From VXPQ01 sp965116435 (GTDB taxonomy: Bacteria > Bacteroidota > Rhodothermia > Rhodothermales > VXPQ01), in the NCBI GenBank assembly GCA_965116435.1, contig OZ220686.1, positions 62,001 through 126,000 of the forward strand: a stretch of 64,000 nucleotides of DNA, read 5' to 3'. A model generated the notes under the pieces. The model made no database searches, was not told the DNA's origin, and saw nothing but the letters and a program-made list of their open reading frames with translations. Made by a program: the position numbers and the translations under genes. Positions 55,201-63,433 of the stretch are shown here, piece after piece. Numbering within the stretch: position 1 is the stretch's first letter; every line of letters starts with the position of its first letter.

Positions 55201-56949
55201 CCGGTGCGCGGGAATCTCGCGCCGGATCGTTCCCGCCGTGAGGACGGAGGGTTCGAATGCGACCTCCGCGGCGCCCTCGAAATGCGCCCACGAGGCGCCG
55301 CGTCCTTCCAGTTCGAAGTGCGTGTTGAGCGAGGAGGAAAGCGAATCGTTGCGCAGGATATTGCCCAGGTCCAGCCGGGTCGTTGCGCCTTCCGCGCGGT
55401 ATCGGGCCAGCGCTCCTGTCCGGTCTGCTTCGAACGAAGCCGCCACCGAGCCGTCTCCTTCCGCCGCCTGGAGCGTACCCCGAAAGGCGCGCGGCGCACC
55501 GGTTACCACGGCGTAGAGCGTATCGAGGGTTCGGGAGGCGGCGCGGGACCCCGTTAGCGCCAGTTCGACCTCCCCGCTCAGTTCCGAAAGCGCCGGCCCC
55601 GCTCCCTGCAAGGCCATGCGTCCCGTGAGATCGCTTGTCAGGTTCGGCTTTCTGAGTATGCGGCCTACATCTACGCGATGCAGGTCCAGGTCGCTTTCTA
55701 CGGAAAGCCCTTCCTCGCCCAGTCCGATCCGGGCGTTGCCCTCGAGGCGTCCGGCCCCGGTTTGGACCATGAACTCATGGACGCCGCGCCAGCGCGGCCC
55801 GGTTTCTGCGGTGCGGAAGTGCGCCGTGCCTTGCGCATAGCCTGTAAAATCGATGCGGTCCAGATGTTCGAAGGAGGGGAAATCCATGGCTCGCCGGAGG
55901 GCGCGTAGATCCCGTCCGTACAGGCGGCCTTCCCGGATGGCCAATTCGTAATCCAGCGAGTCCGGCAGGCCCAGCAGGGTTCCTTCGAGGGCCAGCGTGG
56001 AGGCGTTTCGTTCCAGGTCAAGGCGGTCCACGACGAGCGCGTCTACCGGCCCCCGGACGCTTCCGGCTATTGCGACGGTTTCGAGGGCAGGCAGGCCCGG
56101 AAACGCCCGACGCATTTCGTCGGAGTCGATCGTGCTGCGATCTATGCGGATATCCAGCGTCGGGGACGACGCGGCGCCGGAAAGCGTATCCGGCGGAGAT
56201 ATCGAACCGTTCAGGCGGAGATCGCTCCCGGTTGTGCGCAGTTGCACATCGTGGAGGGCGATATGGCCTTCCTGCGCGGTCATCCGCCCGTGCAGCCGAC
56301 GTATTTCCATCTCCGGTTCCACAAGCCGGGCGCTGAAATCGAGCGCCTCGACCGTTTTTGCTTCCGGCCCCAGATCAATCGTGAGCCGGGCGTTCACCGC
56401 TTCCATGGACGCATTGCTCCAGTCGAACAACTGGTCGGAATCGACGGGGCGGGCCGATTTCGTCTGAATGCGGCCGTCCGTAATGTCCACCAGGCCGGAT
56501 CGGAACGACCAGGGATTCGGGTTGGATCGGGACGTATCGGTAACCGCCCGGAACACCTCCGTGACGTTCCATGCGCCCGATGCATTCCGCTCCAGGCTGA
56601 AGCGGGGCCGAACGAGCGTAACGCGCCCGACCGAGACCGTACGGTTTATCAGCGAGCGCCAGGTCGGATGCAGGAGTACGGAATCGATGCGGGCGACCGT
56701 CGCGCCTTCGGCGTCGCGCACGACGACGTGATGCGCCGCAAGGCGTCCGGGTACGCTGCCCGACAAACCGCCAATCTCCAGATGCCCCGATAGCGCGCTG
56801 TTCGCCAGGCGCTGGGTCCCCATCCGGAGCGTTTCGCGTCCTTGCTCTGTACGGGCCAGGGCGAAGAAGGCCAACACCCCGAACAGCGCCGCGTACAAGG
56901 CGAACTGCAGGAGACGGCCCAGGATGCGTATGACTTGGCTGGAGGGCAA
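52279..56949 (-). CDS. tamB: TamB-like translocation and assembly module protein (DUF490)
   Basis: This very large protein of 1556 residues bridges the periplasm in outer-membrane biogenesis and lipid transport. It has an N-terminal membrane anchor (LQFALYAALFGVLAFFALA), then long AsmA/TamB-type beta-repeats ('LEIGGLSGSVPGRLAAHHVVVRDAEG'). The C-terminal DUF490 domain includes 'GNGRVQLGRVEGEFFTFGGFNVSSGDYLF', 'FSRRFVIDSGVISWDGDP' and 'LDLNVHGENAQDLGVALGVALQLLDERLIIRGEG'. It ends in an acidic low-complexity tail (EENEENQENENEDD). It is preceded by aroB on the same strand (81 bp gap). Confidence 0.9.
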   Translation of the reverse strand: MPSSQVIRILGRLLQFALYAALFGVLAFFALARTEQGRETLRMGTQRLANSALSGHLEIGGLSGSVPGRLAAHHVVVRDAEGATVARIDSVLLHPTWRSLINRTVSVGRVTLVRPRFSLERNASGAWNVTEVFRAVTDTSRSNPNPWSFRSGLVDITDGRIQTKSARPVDSDQLFDWSNASMEAVNARLTIDLGPEAKTVEALDFSARLVEPEMEIRRLHGRMTAQEGHIALHDVQLRTTGSDLRLNGSISPPDTLSGAASSPTLDIRIDRSTIDSDEMRRAFPGLPALETVAIAGSVRGPVDALVVDRLDLERNASTLALEGTLLGLPDSLDYELAIREGRLYGRDLRALRRAMDFPSFEHLDRIDFTGYAQGTAHFRTAETGPRWRGVHEFMVQTGAGRLEGNARIGLGEEGLSVESDLDLHRVDVGRILRKPNLTSDLTGRMALQGAGPALSELSGEVELALTGSRAASRTLDTLYAVVTGAPRAFRGTLQAAEGDGSVAASFEADRTGALARYRAEGATTRLDLGNILRNDSLSSSLNTHFELEGRGASWAHFEGAAEVAFEPSVLTAGTIRREIPAHRSSLSIRQDSTGRPEASHIALTGDIADVQITGDVALQPVLRLARRWGEAIAREAANEISKPYRTTAGKTAEPRLAPRTGSRTVDSLHARQLDIQAHMLRSDILAALWPGLPVVHTDLRAEGRLLLAPDRFDLDMQVQADSLRTDELLIYGMESALSAESRDPNAIARTLRSALSATVRDMRIQGRRVGQASIDSHFENRAFGIAAEASMPGATEPLRLRARMDMLPDRNRLFIEHLRVGAKNQVWTATGNRVVDFYMEAIHIPDIRIAREDSLLSDAEGLHITGTLSAAPQDTLFVHAEAIRMQHVGELTGLRDAVDGQLGGQIAFTGWGRNPELTGQVFVDALTFRGQPLGYLSLDSRYIPGSPNIALQARLAPSASGDGELLPDQNDLTVHGVFRLPGPQNASQTRNPGALDLNVRIRQANAFFFEHLFSKAIANVTGYVNGSGHIGGDFSRPIFHADLALHAVRFRVPEFQLAFEANGPLVVDKRGVHLANLNLSDTRRGTAIVGGSILFNEYRFLAFDLEGTLDRLNIMNVRNSRELPFYGRIWASGDIELRGPASNALLASSELRTTSGSELYIPVAETAENMDTGFIVFADSTEYIPLGGDPSRAGRRAERAVGERPFVDGLIMDINILSPEGTTVHLVIDPLLGDVITAQGNGRVQLGRVEGEFFTFGGFNVSSGDYLFTAAGFSRRFVIDSGVISWDGDPLNAEMDITASYRTRASPEGLGFSAQQRQLIPLVIQLGVSGRVTTPIIDLRLSVDREKRSYIGNYEGLEALLNQPERAAQYATSVLLTNSFLLVEERPLTRTSGEALAVHSVSQLLAGQLNRYINNAFPGVELDLNVHGENAQDLGVALGVALQLLDERLIIRGEGVVNNDQTRQRNGLEEFVVEVRLGPHISMDVFYRKEDGLLLGAEADNSANTTGAGFSYTTGFSTWGRLFYRLMGRPNEENEENQENENEDDSASEDDIASGE

Positions 56950-57030
56950 GGCGCAGGAACGTTTGATAGAACGTGTACGCCGTTGGCCTCAAATAGTGCC
57001 TGCGCGCAAGGCGTTCCGGATGGTTTTGGA

Positions 57031-58113
57031 TCAGCCGACGACGTCCTGTGCGTACGCCCAGGCTTTTTCCACCAGGCGGGAGGGAACCTCCCCGGTTACG
57101 AAGGCCCGCCCGATCCGCTCGAGCAGCACCAGCCGCACGGCGCCGCCGCGCACTTTTTTGTCCTGCTTCATGGCGTCCATGAGGTCCGTTATGCCCAGGG
57201 AGGCGAGTCCCGGGGGGACCGGAATGCGCCCCACGAGCCGATCGGCGCGCGCGGGGTCGAACTCCGCCGAGACCTGCCCGGAAAGATACAAGGCGGCCCG
57301 CATGCCGGCCGCCACGGCTTCGCCATGCGTATACACGCCGTATCCGGCCACCTTTTCGATAGCGTGTGCGAACGTATGGCCGAAATTCAGCATAGCGCGC
57401 CGCCCGGTTTCAAATTCGTCTTCCCGTACGACCTGCACTTTGACGTCTGCTGCGCGAGGAACGATGCGCCTGACGACCTCTTCGTTGCGCTCGAACAAGG
57501 CGTCCGCCGCCGTTTCCAGCGCGGCAAACAGGGCTTCGTCCGCAATGAGGCCATGCTTGAAGGCCTCCGCAAGGCCACTGGTCCATTCCCGGGAGGGGAG
57601 CGATTGCAGCACGGTCGTATCCGTCAGGATGCCGGCGGGCCGATAGAATGCTCCGATCAGGTTTTTGCCGGTGGCGTGGTTGACGCCCGTTTTGCCCCCG
57701 ATGGAACTATCGACCTGCGCAATCAGCGTGGTGGGAACCTGAAAAAGCGGAAGACCGCGAAGCAACGTGGCGGCGGCGAATCCCGCCAGGTCGCCTACGA
57801 CGCCGCCGCCGAGCGCCACAACCGGGACGCCGCGCTCCAGGCCCCACGCCAGCGCCTGGTCGTAGATTTCGAGGAGACGGTCGTGCGATTTGGTGGCTTC
57901 GCCGGGCGGCAACGCAAGGAGATGCGGCCGGATCCGTTCGGATGCAAGGCAGGCGCATACGGCGTCGCCGTACAGCGCCGCCACATGCTCGTCCGTGATC
58001 ACAAGGCACCGGTCCGCCTCCACGCCGCTGGCGCGCATGACGCGGGGCAGCGTGTCGAGGGGGGCAAAAGAGATAGGCGCAGGCATGAGCGTGGCGGGCA
58101 AGGATGGCGGCAA
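57031..58113 (-). CDS. aroB: 3-dehydroquinate synthase
   Basis: This is the second step of the shikimate pathway, an NAD- and metal-dependent cyclase. The 360-residue protein has 'PPGEATKSHDRLLEIYDQAL', 'ALGGGVVGDLAGFAAATLLRGLPLFQVPTTLIAQVDSSIGGKTGVNH' and 'LNFGHTFAHAIEKVAGYGVYTHGEAVA' with the metal-binding His residues. The length and motifs are standard. It is transcribed towards tamB and divergently from the lipoprotein gene at 58289. Confidence 0.95.
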   Translation of the reverse strand: MPPSLPATLMPAPISFAPLDTLPRVMRASGVEADRCLVITDEHVAALYGDAVCACLASERIRPHLLALPPGEATKSHDRLLEIYDQALAWGLERGVPVVALGGGVVGDLAGFAAATLLRGLPLFQVPTTLIAQVDSSIGGKTGVNHATGKNLIGAFYRPAGILTDTTVLQSLPSREWTSGLAEAFKHGLIADEALFAALETAADALFERNEEVVRRIVPRAADVKVQVVREDEFETGRRAMLNFGHTFAHAIEKVAGYGVYTHGEAVAAGMRAALYLSGQVSAEFDPARADRLVGRIPVPPGLASLGITDLMDAMKQDKKVRGGAVRLVLLERIGRAFVTGEVPSRLVEKAWAYAQDVVG

Positions 58114-58171
58114 TATAGCATCCAGAAACGTAACGGACCGTGGGAACCGTGTCCGGTTGGATCCATAAGAA

Positions 58172-58224
58172 AATGTAGTGCGTACGCGAAGCGCGGGTCG
58201 CAGTGGGCTTGATCAGCGCATTTC
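58172..58224 (-). repeat. Dispersed hairpin repeat, degraded copy D
   Basis: This stretch (gtgcgtacgcgaagcgc, then cagtgggcttgatcagc) is a degenerate relative of copies A and B in the 175-bp divergent space between aroB and the lipoprotein gene. Confidence 0.5.
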
Positions 58225-58288
58225 GCAGTACCGCGAAGCCAGTTGGCTGGAGCAATCTGGACGGAATACACTGGATCGAACACACTGA

Positions 58289-58753
58289 ATGGAACAAACG
58301 AGGCGCCGCATGGCCATCGCACGATTTGTCGTAACGTTATCTGTTCTGGGCGCCCTCGCCGCAGGGTGCAGCGCGTCGAAAGACATGACCGCAGAGGGAG
58401 AGGGCGCTGTGGCGGACTCGCTCCTGTACGGCAAGGCCGTGTATGTGCTTGTCGATGGGGAAGACGCGGGTCCCGTTCCCCGGACCATTCGCCTGTATCG
58501 CAGCTACGGCACGCGGGAAGTCACCCTGTTCCAGCAGGGGAAGGAGCTTCGCAAGTACGAAATAGGCATTTCCGCCACCTCGGAAGGCAATCAGGCGCGC
58601 ATGGGATTCTGGAGCAACCGCTCGGCCGACGGGGAAACCTACGACGCCCGTACGCTGCCGCACAAGGACGAGGTGTACCAGATTCCCTTTTCCCAATACC
58701 CCATGCGCATAGAGGACCATGAATATGGCCTCACCATGCTGATTCGGGAATAG
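58289..58753 (+). CDS. Small lipoprotein, function unknown
   Basis: The 154-residue protein has an N-terminal hydrophobic segment and a lipobox LGALAAGC (Cys27). After it come an acidic linker and a compact domain ('VYVLVDGEDAGPVPRTIRLYRSYGTREVTLFQQGKELRKYEIG'). That domain resembles PEGA-like or carboxypeptidase-regulatory folds only loosely, and I do not recognise a named family. The start may instead be the internal ATG at 58310 (MAIARFVVTLSVLG), which still gives the signal peptide. It stands alone between aroB and degP. Confidence 0.75.
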   Translation: MEQTRRRMAIARFVVTLSVLGALAAGCSASKDMTAEGEGAVADSLLYGKAVYVLVDGEDAGPVPRTIRLYRSYGTREVTLFQQGKELRKYEIGISATSEGNQARMGFWSNRSADGETYDARTLPHKDEVYQIPFSQYPMRIEDHEYGLTMLIRE

Positions 58754-58805
58754 CCCTGTCCGCCCAGGCGGAAAACAGCGCGTAGTGTATTCCCGACGCC
58801 AGGCT

Positions 58806-58840
58806 GCGCCGATCAAGTCGGATTCGATCCGCGCACCCTT
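58806..58840 (-). repeat. Dispersed hairpin repeat, diverged copy H
   Basis: On the minus strand the sequence begins directly at the degP stop (TAA) and reads aagggtgcgcggatcgaa, then a partner arm (ttgatcggcgc). It is related to the family at 14249, 27014 and 44515, and its position right after a stop codon repeats that of copy C. Confidence 0.5.
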
Positions 58841-60417
58841 TATTCGTCGGAAGCCGCAGGCTTTTTCAGCGCAGTGATTCCGGCCCCTCCGTTCGGTGTG
58901 TTCAGGCGGACAATAAAGGCCGTTCCGGGTTCTATATCTTCATAGGCCGCCTCGAATTCCTCCAGGTTGCGGACTTTTTTCCGGTCGATTTCCGAGATGA
59001 CGGCCCCGCGCCGCAGGTTGGCTTCGCGCGCCGCGTAGCTGGCGGGGTCTACGTTCGTCACCATCACCCCCTCGGGCGTTTCTTCCTCGAAACCCGCTTC
59101 GCGGGCCAGGTCCGGGGTCATGTTGGTCAATGCGATGCCCAGTTCGTCCGTCAGGCGGTCCTCGAGAGCCTCTGGGGCGTCTGCAGTGTCGGCCAGGTTG
59201 GCGTCCTCGTTTTCCCAGCCGTCCAGATCGACGCGGAAGGTTTTCGATTCGCCGTCCCGGTTTACCGCTATTTCTGCGCGGTCGCCCGGCTTCATGGCGC
59301 CGATCCACAGCGAAAGTTGCTGGTGATTTCGCAGTTCCTTTCCGTTCAGGCGGACAATCACGTCCCCCGGACGAATGCCTGCGTCCTCGGCGGCGGAGCC
59401 TTCCACCACGGATCCGACCACGGCGGCGCCCTGGGGCAAGTCCAGCGTCTCGATCAGGGCTTCGCTGGCCGGGCCGTACCGTACGCCCAGTTTTCCGCGC
59501 TCTACGCGCCCGGTAGCCATCAATTGATCGGCTACGTTGCGGGCCGTGTTGACAGGAATGGCGAACCCGATTCCCTGATATCCGCCGGTGCGCGTAATGA
59601 TGGCCGTGTTGACGCCCACCAGTTCGCCGCGCAGATTAACCAGCGGCCCGCCGGAATTTCCCGGATTGATGGCGGCGTCTGTCTGGATGAAATTGTACGT
59701 AGGCGAGGGGCCTCCTCCGGTATCGTTGCCCGGCATGCGGCCTCCGCCCCGAATCCGGCCGGTGGCGCTGACGATGCCCGCCGTCACGGTATTGCCCAGC
59801 GAAGCTTCGATAGGCGATCCGAACGCCATGACCCATTGCCCGACTTTGATATGGTCCGAGTCGCCCATTTCGACGAACGGCAATCCATCCGCCTCAATCT
59901 TGATCACGGCGACGTCGCTCACGGGGTCCGCGCCGACGACCCGGGCATCGTATTCCGCGCCGTCCATGCCGATGACGGTAAGTTCGTCCATGTCGTCGAT
60001 GACATGGTTGTTCGTCAGGATGTGGCCGTCCGGGCGTATGACGACCCCCGACCCGAGCCCCTGGCGAGGCATAGGCGGCGTACGGAATTCGAAGTCCCGG
60101 AAGAAATCCCCGAAGGGCGTATTCTCGAAAGGATTCTCCTGCCGCTCGTTCTCGTTCTCATTCCGGGCCCCGGGAAGGTTTTCGGTCCGGATTTGCACCA
60201 CGGCCGGGTTGACCCGTTCGACGACTTGCGTGAAGGCGTCTTCCAGCGTGGCGGCACTGGGCAGGGTGGGAAGCGGAGCGGGAGCGGTCCGGCTTTCTGT
60301 GTCGGCGTTGCTTCCGAAGCCGAATACGCTGGCTCCCATGGCTACGAACAGTCCGCCGGCAAGGAATACGGCGCCAAGGACGGACAGCGAAACAAAGCGA
60401 TTTTTTTCGGTGCGCAT
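58840..60417 (-). CDS. degP: DegP/HtrA-family serine protease with two PDZ domains
   Basis: This is a periplasmic quality-control protease. From ATG 60417 the 525-residue protein has a membrane/signal segment (about 8-30). The trypsin-like triad is His138 (LTNNHVID), Asp168 (SDVAVIKI) and Ser255 (NPGNSGGPL). Two PDZ domains follow ('LDLPQGAAVVGSVVEGSAAEDAGIRPGDVIVRLNG' and the Ala-rich C-terminal unit). A Glu/Asn-rich stretch (RNENENERQENP, 85-96) lies in the LA-loop region. The frame continues upstream to 60528 but without features. It follows fumC on the same strand (148 bp gap). Confidence 0.93.
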   Translation of the reverse strand: MRTEKNRFVSLSVLGAVFLAGGLFVAMGASVFGFGSNADTESRTAPAPLPTLPSAATLEDAFTQVVERVNPAVVQIRTENLPGARNENENERQENPFENTPFGDFFRDFEFRTPPMPRQGLGSGVVIRPDGHILTNNHVIDDMDELTVIGMDGAEYDARVVGADPVSDVAVIKIEADGLPFVEMGDSDHIKVGQWVMAFGSPIEASLGNTVTAGIVSATGRIRGGGRMPGNDTGGGPSPTYNFIQTDAAINPGNSGGPLVNLRGELVGVNTAIITRTGGYQGIGFAIPVNTARNVADQLMATGRVERGKLGVRYGPASEALIETLDLPQGAAVVGSVVEGSAAEDAGIRPGDVIVRLNGKELRNHQQLSLWIGAMKPGDRAEIAVNRDGESKTFRVDLDGWENEDANLADTADAPEALEDRLTDELGIALTNMTPDLAREAGFEEETPEGVMVTNVDPASYAAREANLRRGAVISEIDRKKVRNLEEFEAAYEDIEPGTAFIVRLNTPNGGAGITALKKPAASDE

Positions 60418-60565
60418 AGTTCGAACAGGGATGAAACGAGAGGCAATGGTATGGGATACAGGGATGGGGTACAGGGCGCCGGGGAAGCCCATGCGGCGCA
60501 CGCTGGAGCGACACAAAAAACGCGCCAAACCCGGAATTATTGCAGGGCGGGCGCCTCTTGCGAGG

Positions 60566-61954
60566 CTATGCGCCGGGTATGCCGGGTTCCGTCATGGGGC
60601 GTACGTCGAGGATGGCGTCCAACTCCGTTTCCGGGAGCAGCGCCATGTCCTGCAGCACGTCCCGCACCGAGCGCCGTTCGTGCGCCGCCTTTTTGGCGAC
60701 CTGTGACGCTTTGTCATACCCGATGGCGGCGTTGAGCGCCGTGGCGATCGACGGATTCAACTCCAGCAATTCGCGGCAGCGCGCGCGATCCGCCTCTATT
60801 CCATCGATGCATCGCGTCCGGAATGCGTCGCATGCGCCGGCCAGAATCGAGATGCTCTCCAGCATGCAATAGGCCATCACGGGCATCATCACGTTCAGTT
60901 CGAGGTTCCCGTGCTGTCCGCCGATCGAAATGGCGGCGTGGTTGCCCATGACGCGGGCGCACGTCATCATCATGGCTTCGCTCAGCACAGGATTGACCTT
61001 GCCCGGCATGATAGACGACCCGGGCTGCACGGCAGGGAGCCGGATTTCGGCGGCGCCGCTGGTCGGCCCGGCCCCAAGATAGCGCAGATCGTTGGCGATC
61101 TTCATCAACGAGACCGCCAGCGTATTCAACGCGCCCGATGCGCTCACATACGCGTCCCGGGCCGATTGCGCTTCAAAGTGATTTTCCGCTTCGCGAAACG
61201 ACAAGCCGGATCGCTCGGAAAGGATGGCGATGGCTTTTTCCGGGAAGGCGGCGGGCCGGTTTATGCCCGTGCCGGTGGCCGTACCGCCCAGCGCCAGTTC
61301 CTCCAGTTCGGCGGAAGCGCTCCGAAGCCTCCGGGCGCCCTGTGCGACCTGGGCTGCGTAGCCCCCGAATTCTTGCCCAAGCCGTATGGGCGTGGCGTCC
61401 ATCAGGTGGGTGCGTCCGCTCTTTACGACATCGTCGAACGCGGCGGCCTTGTCGGCCAGCGACGCGTTCAGCCGCTCCAGCGCCGGGAGCAGCGCCTGCT
61501 CGATGGTCGTGCGGGCAGCCACATGCATGGCGGTCGGGATGACGTCGTTCGAGGACTGGGATTTGTTTACGTCGTCGTTGGGGTGCACGTCTTGTCCGCC
61601 CAGCGCCTTGCTTGCGAGCGTGGCGATCACCTCGTTCGCGTTCATGTTGGTGGAGGTGCCGCTGCCTGTCTGAAAAATATCCAGCACAAACTGATCGTCG
61701 TGCTGCCCGTCCATAACCTGCTCGGCGGCGGCGGCGATGGCGTCCGTCTTTTCTTCGGACAGCATGGCCAGCGCGCCGTTTGCCCGCGCCGCGGCGTATT
61801 TTACCATGCCAAGCGCCTGGATGAAGGCGCGCGGGAAGCGCAGGCCGCTGATCGGGAAATTTTCGGCGGCTCGTTGCGTTTGCGCACCATAGAGTGCGTC
61901 CGCCGGCACGCGAACTTCGCCGAGCGAATCGGTTTCAATACGATATTCAGGCAT
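60566..61954 (-). CDS. fumC: Class II fumarate hydratase
   Basis: The enzyme catalyses fumarate to malate in the TCA cycle, Fe-independent form. The 462-residue protein has the family signature GSSIMPGKVNP (near 315-325), 'TGSGTSTNMNANEVIA' (about 96-111), 'HPNDDVNKSQSSNDVIPTAMH' and 'GRTHLMDATPIRLGQEF'. The length is normal for FumC. It is divergent from panC, with only ~50 bp between the two starts. Confidence 0.96.
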   Translation of the reverse strand: MPEYRIETDSLGEVRVPADALYGAQTQRAAENFPISGLRFPRAFIQALGMVKYAAARANGALAMLSEEKTDAIAAAAEQVMDGQHDDQFVLDIFQTGSGTSTNMNANEVIATLASKALGGQDVHPNDDVNKSQSSNDVIPTAMHVAARTTIEQALLPALERLNASLADKAAAFDDVVKSGRTHLMDATPIRLGQEFGGYAAQVAQGARRLRSASAELEELALGGTATGTGINRPAAFPEKAIAILSERSGLSFREAENHFEAQSARDAYVSASGALNTLAVSLMKIANDLRYLGAGPTSGAAEIRLPAVQPGSSIMPGKVNPVLSEAMMMTCARVMGNHAAISIGGQHGNLELNVMMPVMAYCMLESISILAGACDAFRTRCIDGIEADRARCRELLELNPSIATALNAAIGYDKASQVAKKAAHERRSVRDVLQDMALLPETELDAILDVRPMTEPGIPGA

Positions 61955-62006
61955 GGGATATCCCCGGAACGATGAAAAAAGTAAAAAGCGTTATACGCCG
62001 TACGCC

Positions 62007-62903
62007 ATGAAGATAATCACTTCTGTCCGGAAGATGCAGGCCTGGGCCGATAAACGTCGCGCCGCCGGGCGCCGCATTGCACTCGTGCCCACCATGGGCG
62101 CTCTGCACGCAGGCCACGAGGCGCTGGTTCGGGAGGCGCTGTCCTCGGCGGACGATGTGGCGGTATCCATTTTCGTGAATCCGACGCAGTTCGTCCCCGG
62201 GGAAGATTTCGAGGTCTATCCGCGTCCCTTCGAAAAGGATGTGAACATACTGGCCGCCTTGTCTCCCGACGTCGTCGCGTTTGCTCCCGGGCCCGGGGAG
62301 ATGTACCCGGAAGGCCTGCAGGCCGACCGGATGTCCGTTTCGGTGGGCGCCCTGAGCCGGCATTTGTGCGGCGCGTTTCGACCGGGGCACTTCGACGGGG
62401 TCGCTACGGTCGTGTTGAAGCTGTTCCATGCGTGCCGCCCGGATGTGGCTGTGTTCGGGTTGAAAGATGCGCAACAATTCGTCATTTTGCGCAGGCTGGC
62501 GCAAGACATGCTGCTGGGTATCGAGGTCGTGGGCGTGCCGACGGTGCGCGATGCAGACGGGCTGGCGTTTTCCTCGCGCAATGCGTATCTGTCTCCGGGA
62601 GAGCGCAAGGCCGCCGCGGTGGTTCCGCAGGCCGTGCATGCCGCCGCGGAGGCGATCGGCGCGGGGGAACAGCGCGGGGAGGCGCTGGTTGAAATCATGC
62701 GCTCCATAATGCGCCGCGAGGCCGGTGCGCGCGTCGAGTACGCGGAGGTGGTGGATGCCGATACGTTGCAGCCGACAGAGGCGATACGCCCTGGACAGCG
62801 CGTACTGGCCGCCGTGGCTGCCTGCTTCGGAACGACGCGGCTTATCGACAGCGTATTTGCGCAAGCGCCCGTCGCCACGGCAGAACCGGTGCGCACATCC
62901 TGA
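62007..62903 (+). CDS. panC: Pantothenate synthetase
   Basis: The enzyme condenses pantoate and beta-alanine with ATP. The 298-residue protein has 'LVPTMGALHAGHEALVREA' (HxGH-type motif, His34/His37), 'VSIFVNPTQFVPGEDFEVYPRPFEKD', 'FGLKDAQQFVILRRLAQDM' and 'VPTVRDADGLAFSSRNAYLSPGER'. The start at 62007 gives the conserved N-terminus MKIITSVRKMQAW. The next gene is panD, supplying beta-alanine, so the pair forms a pantothenate block. Confidence 0.96.
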   Translation: MKIITSVRKMQAWADKRRAAGRRIALVPTMGALHAGHEALVREALSSADDVAVSIFVNPTQFVPGEDFEVYPRPFEKDVNILAALSPDVVAFAPGPGEMYPEGLQADRMSVSVGALSRHLCGAFRPGHFDGVATVVLKLFHACRPDVAVFGLKDAQQFVILRRLAQDMLLGIEVVGVPTVRDADGLAFSSRNAYLSPGERKAAAVVPQAVHAAAEAIGAGEQRGEALVEIMRSIMRREAGARVEYAEVVDADTLQPTEAIRPGQRVLAAVAACFGTTRLIDSVFAQAPVATAEPVRTS

Positions 62904-63015
62904 CAAAAGACGTTATATTGTGCGCCGTGCGCCAGGCCGCCGCAAGCTGGTTCTGCCGAAAAGCATGCGCATACACGCCCATCTCCCTACAGCCGCACAT
63001 ACAGCCGCATTGGAT

Positions 63016-63411
63016 ATGACCGTTACGATGTTCAAGGCGAAGTTGCAGCGCCTTCGGGTTACCGAAGCCGACCTGTATTACGAAGGCTCCATTACGCTGG
63101 ACGAAGCCTTGCTCGAAGCGAGCGGAATTCTGCCCTACGAAAAGGTGCAGGTGGTCAACGTAAACAACGGTTCCCGCCTGGAGACCTACGCCATTCCGGG
63201 CCCTTCCGGCAGCGGCATGGTCAAATTGAATGGTCCGGCCGCCCGGCTGGCGGCCCGGGAAGACGAGGTTATCGTCATTACGTATGCGCATATGACGCCC
63301 GAGGAGGCTCGCCAACATCGTCCTCGCGTGGTGCTGGTGGACGAAGCCAACCATGCGGTCACGATCAAGGATCTTCCGGCCGCGGCGACGGAACGCCTGC
63401 TCGCATTCTGA
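63016..63411 (+). CDS. panD: Aspartate 1-decarboxylase (pyruvoyl enzyme)
   Basis: The enzyme makes beta-alanine from aspartate. Self-cleavage at Gly24-Ser25 in YYEGSITLD gives the pyruvoyl group. 'VQVVNVNNGSRLETYAI', 'GMVKLNGPAARLAAREDEVIVITYA' and 'PRVVLVDEANHAV' are all family features. I start at ATG 63016 (MTVTMFKAKLQRLRV); 63028 is an alternative. About 131 residues is close to the usual 117-127. It sits 112 bp after panC, and the intervening DNA shows no gene. Confidence 0.95.
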   Translation: MTVTMFKAKLQRLRVTEADLYYEGSITLDEALLEASGILPYEKVQVVNVNNGSRLETYAIPGPSGSGMVKLNGPAARLAAREDEVIVITYAHMTPEEARQHRPRVVLVDEANHAVTIKDLPAAATERLLAF

Positions 63412-63433
63412 CCATTTTTTCTGATTTCAAGCC

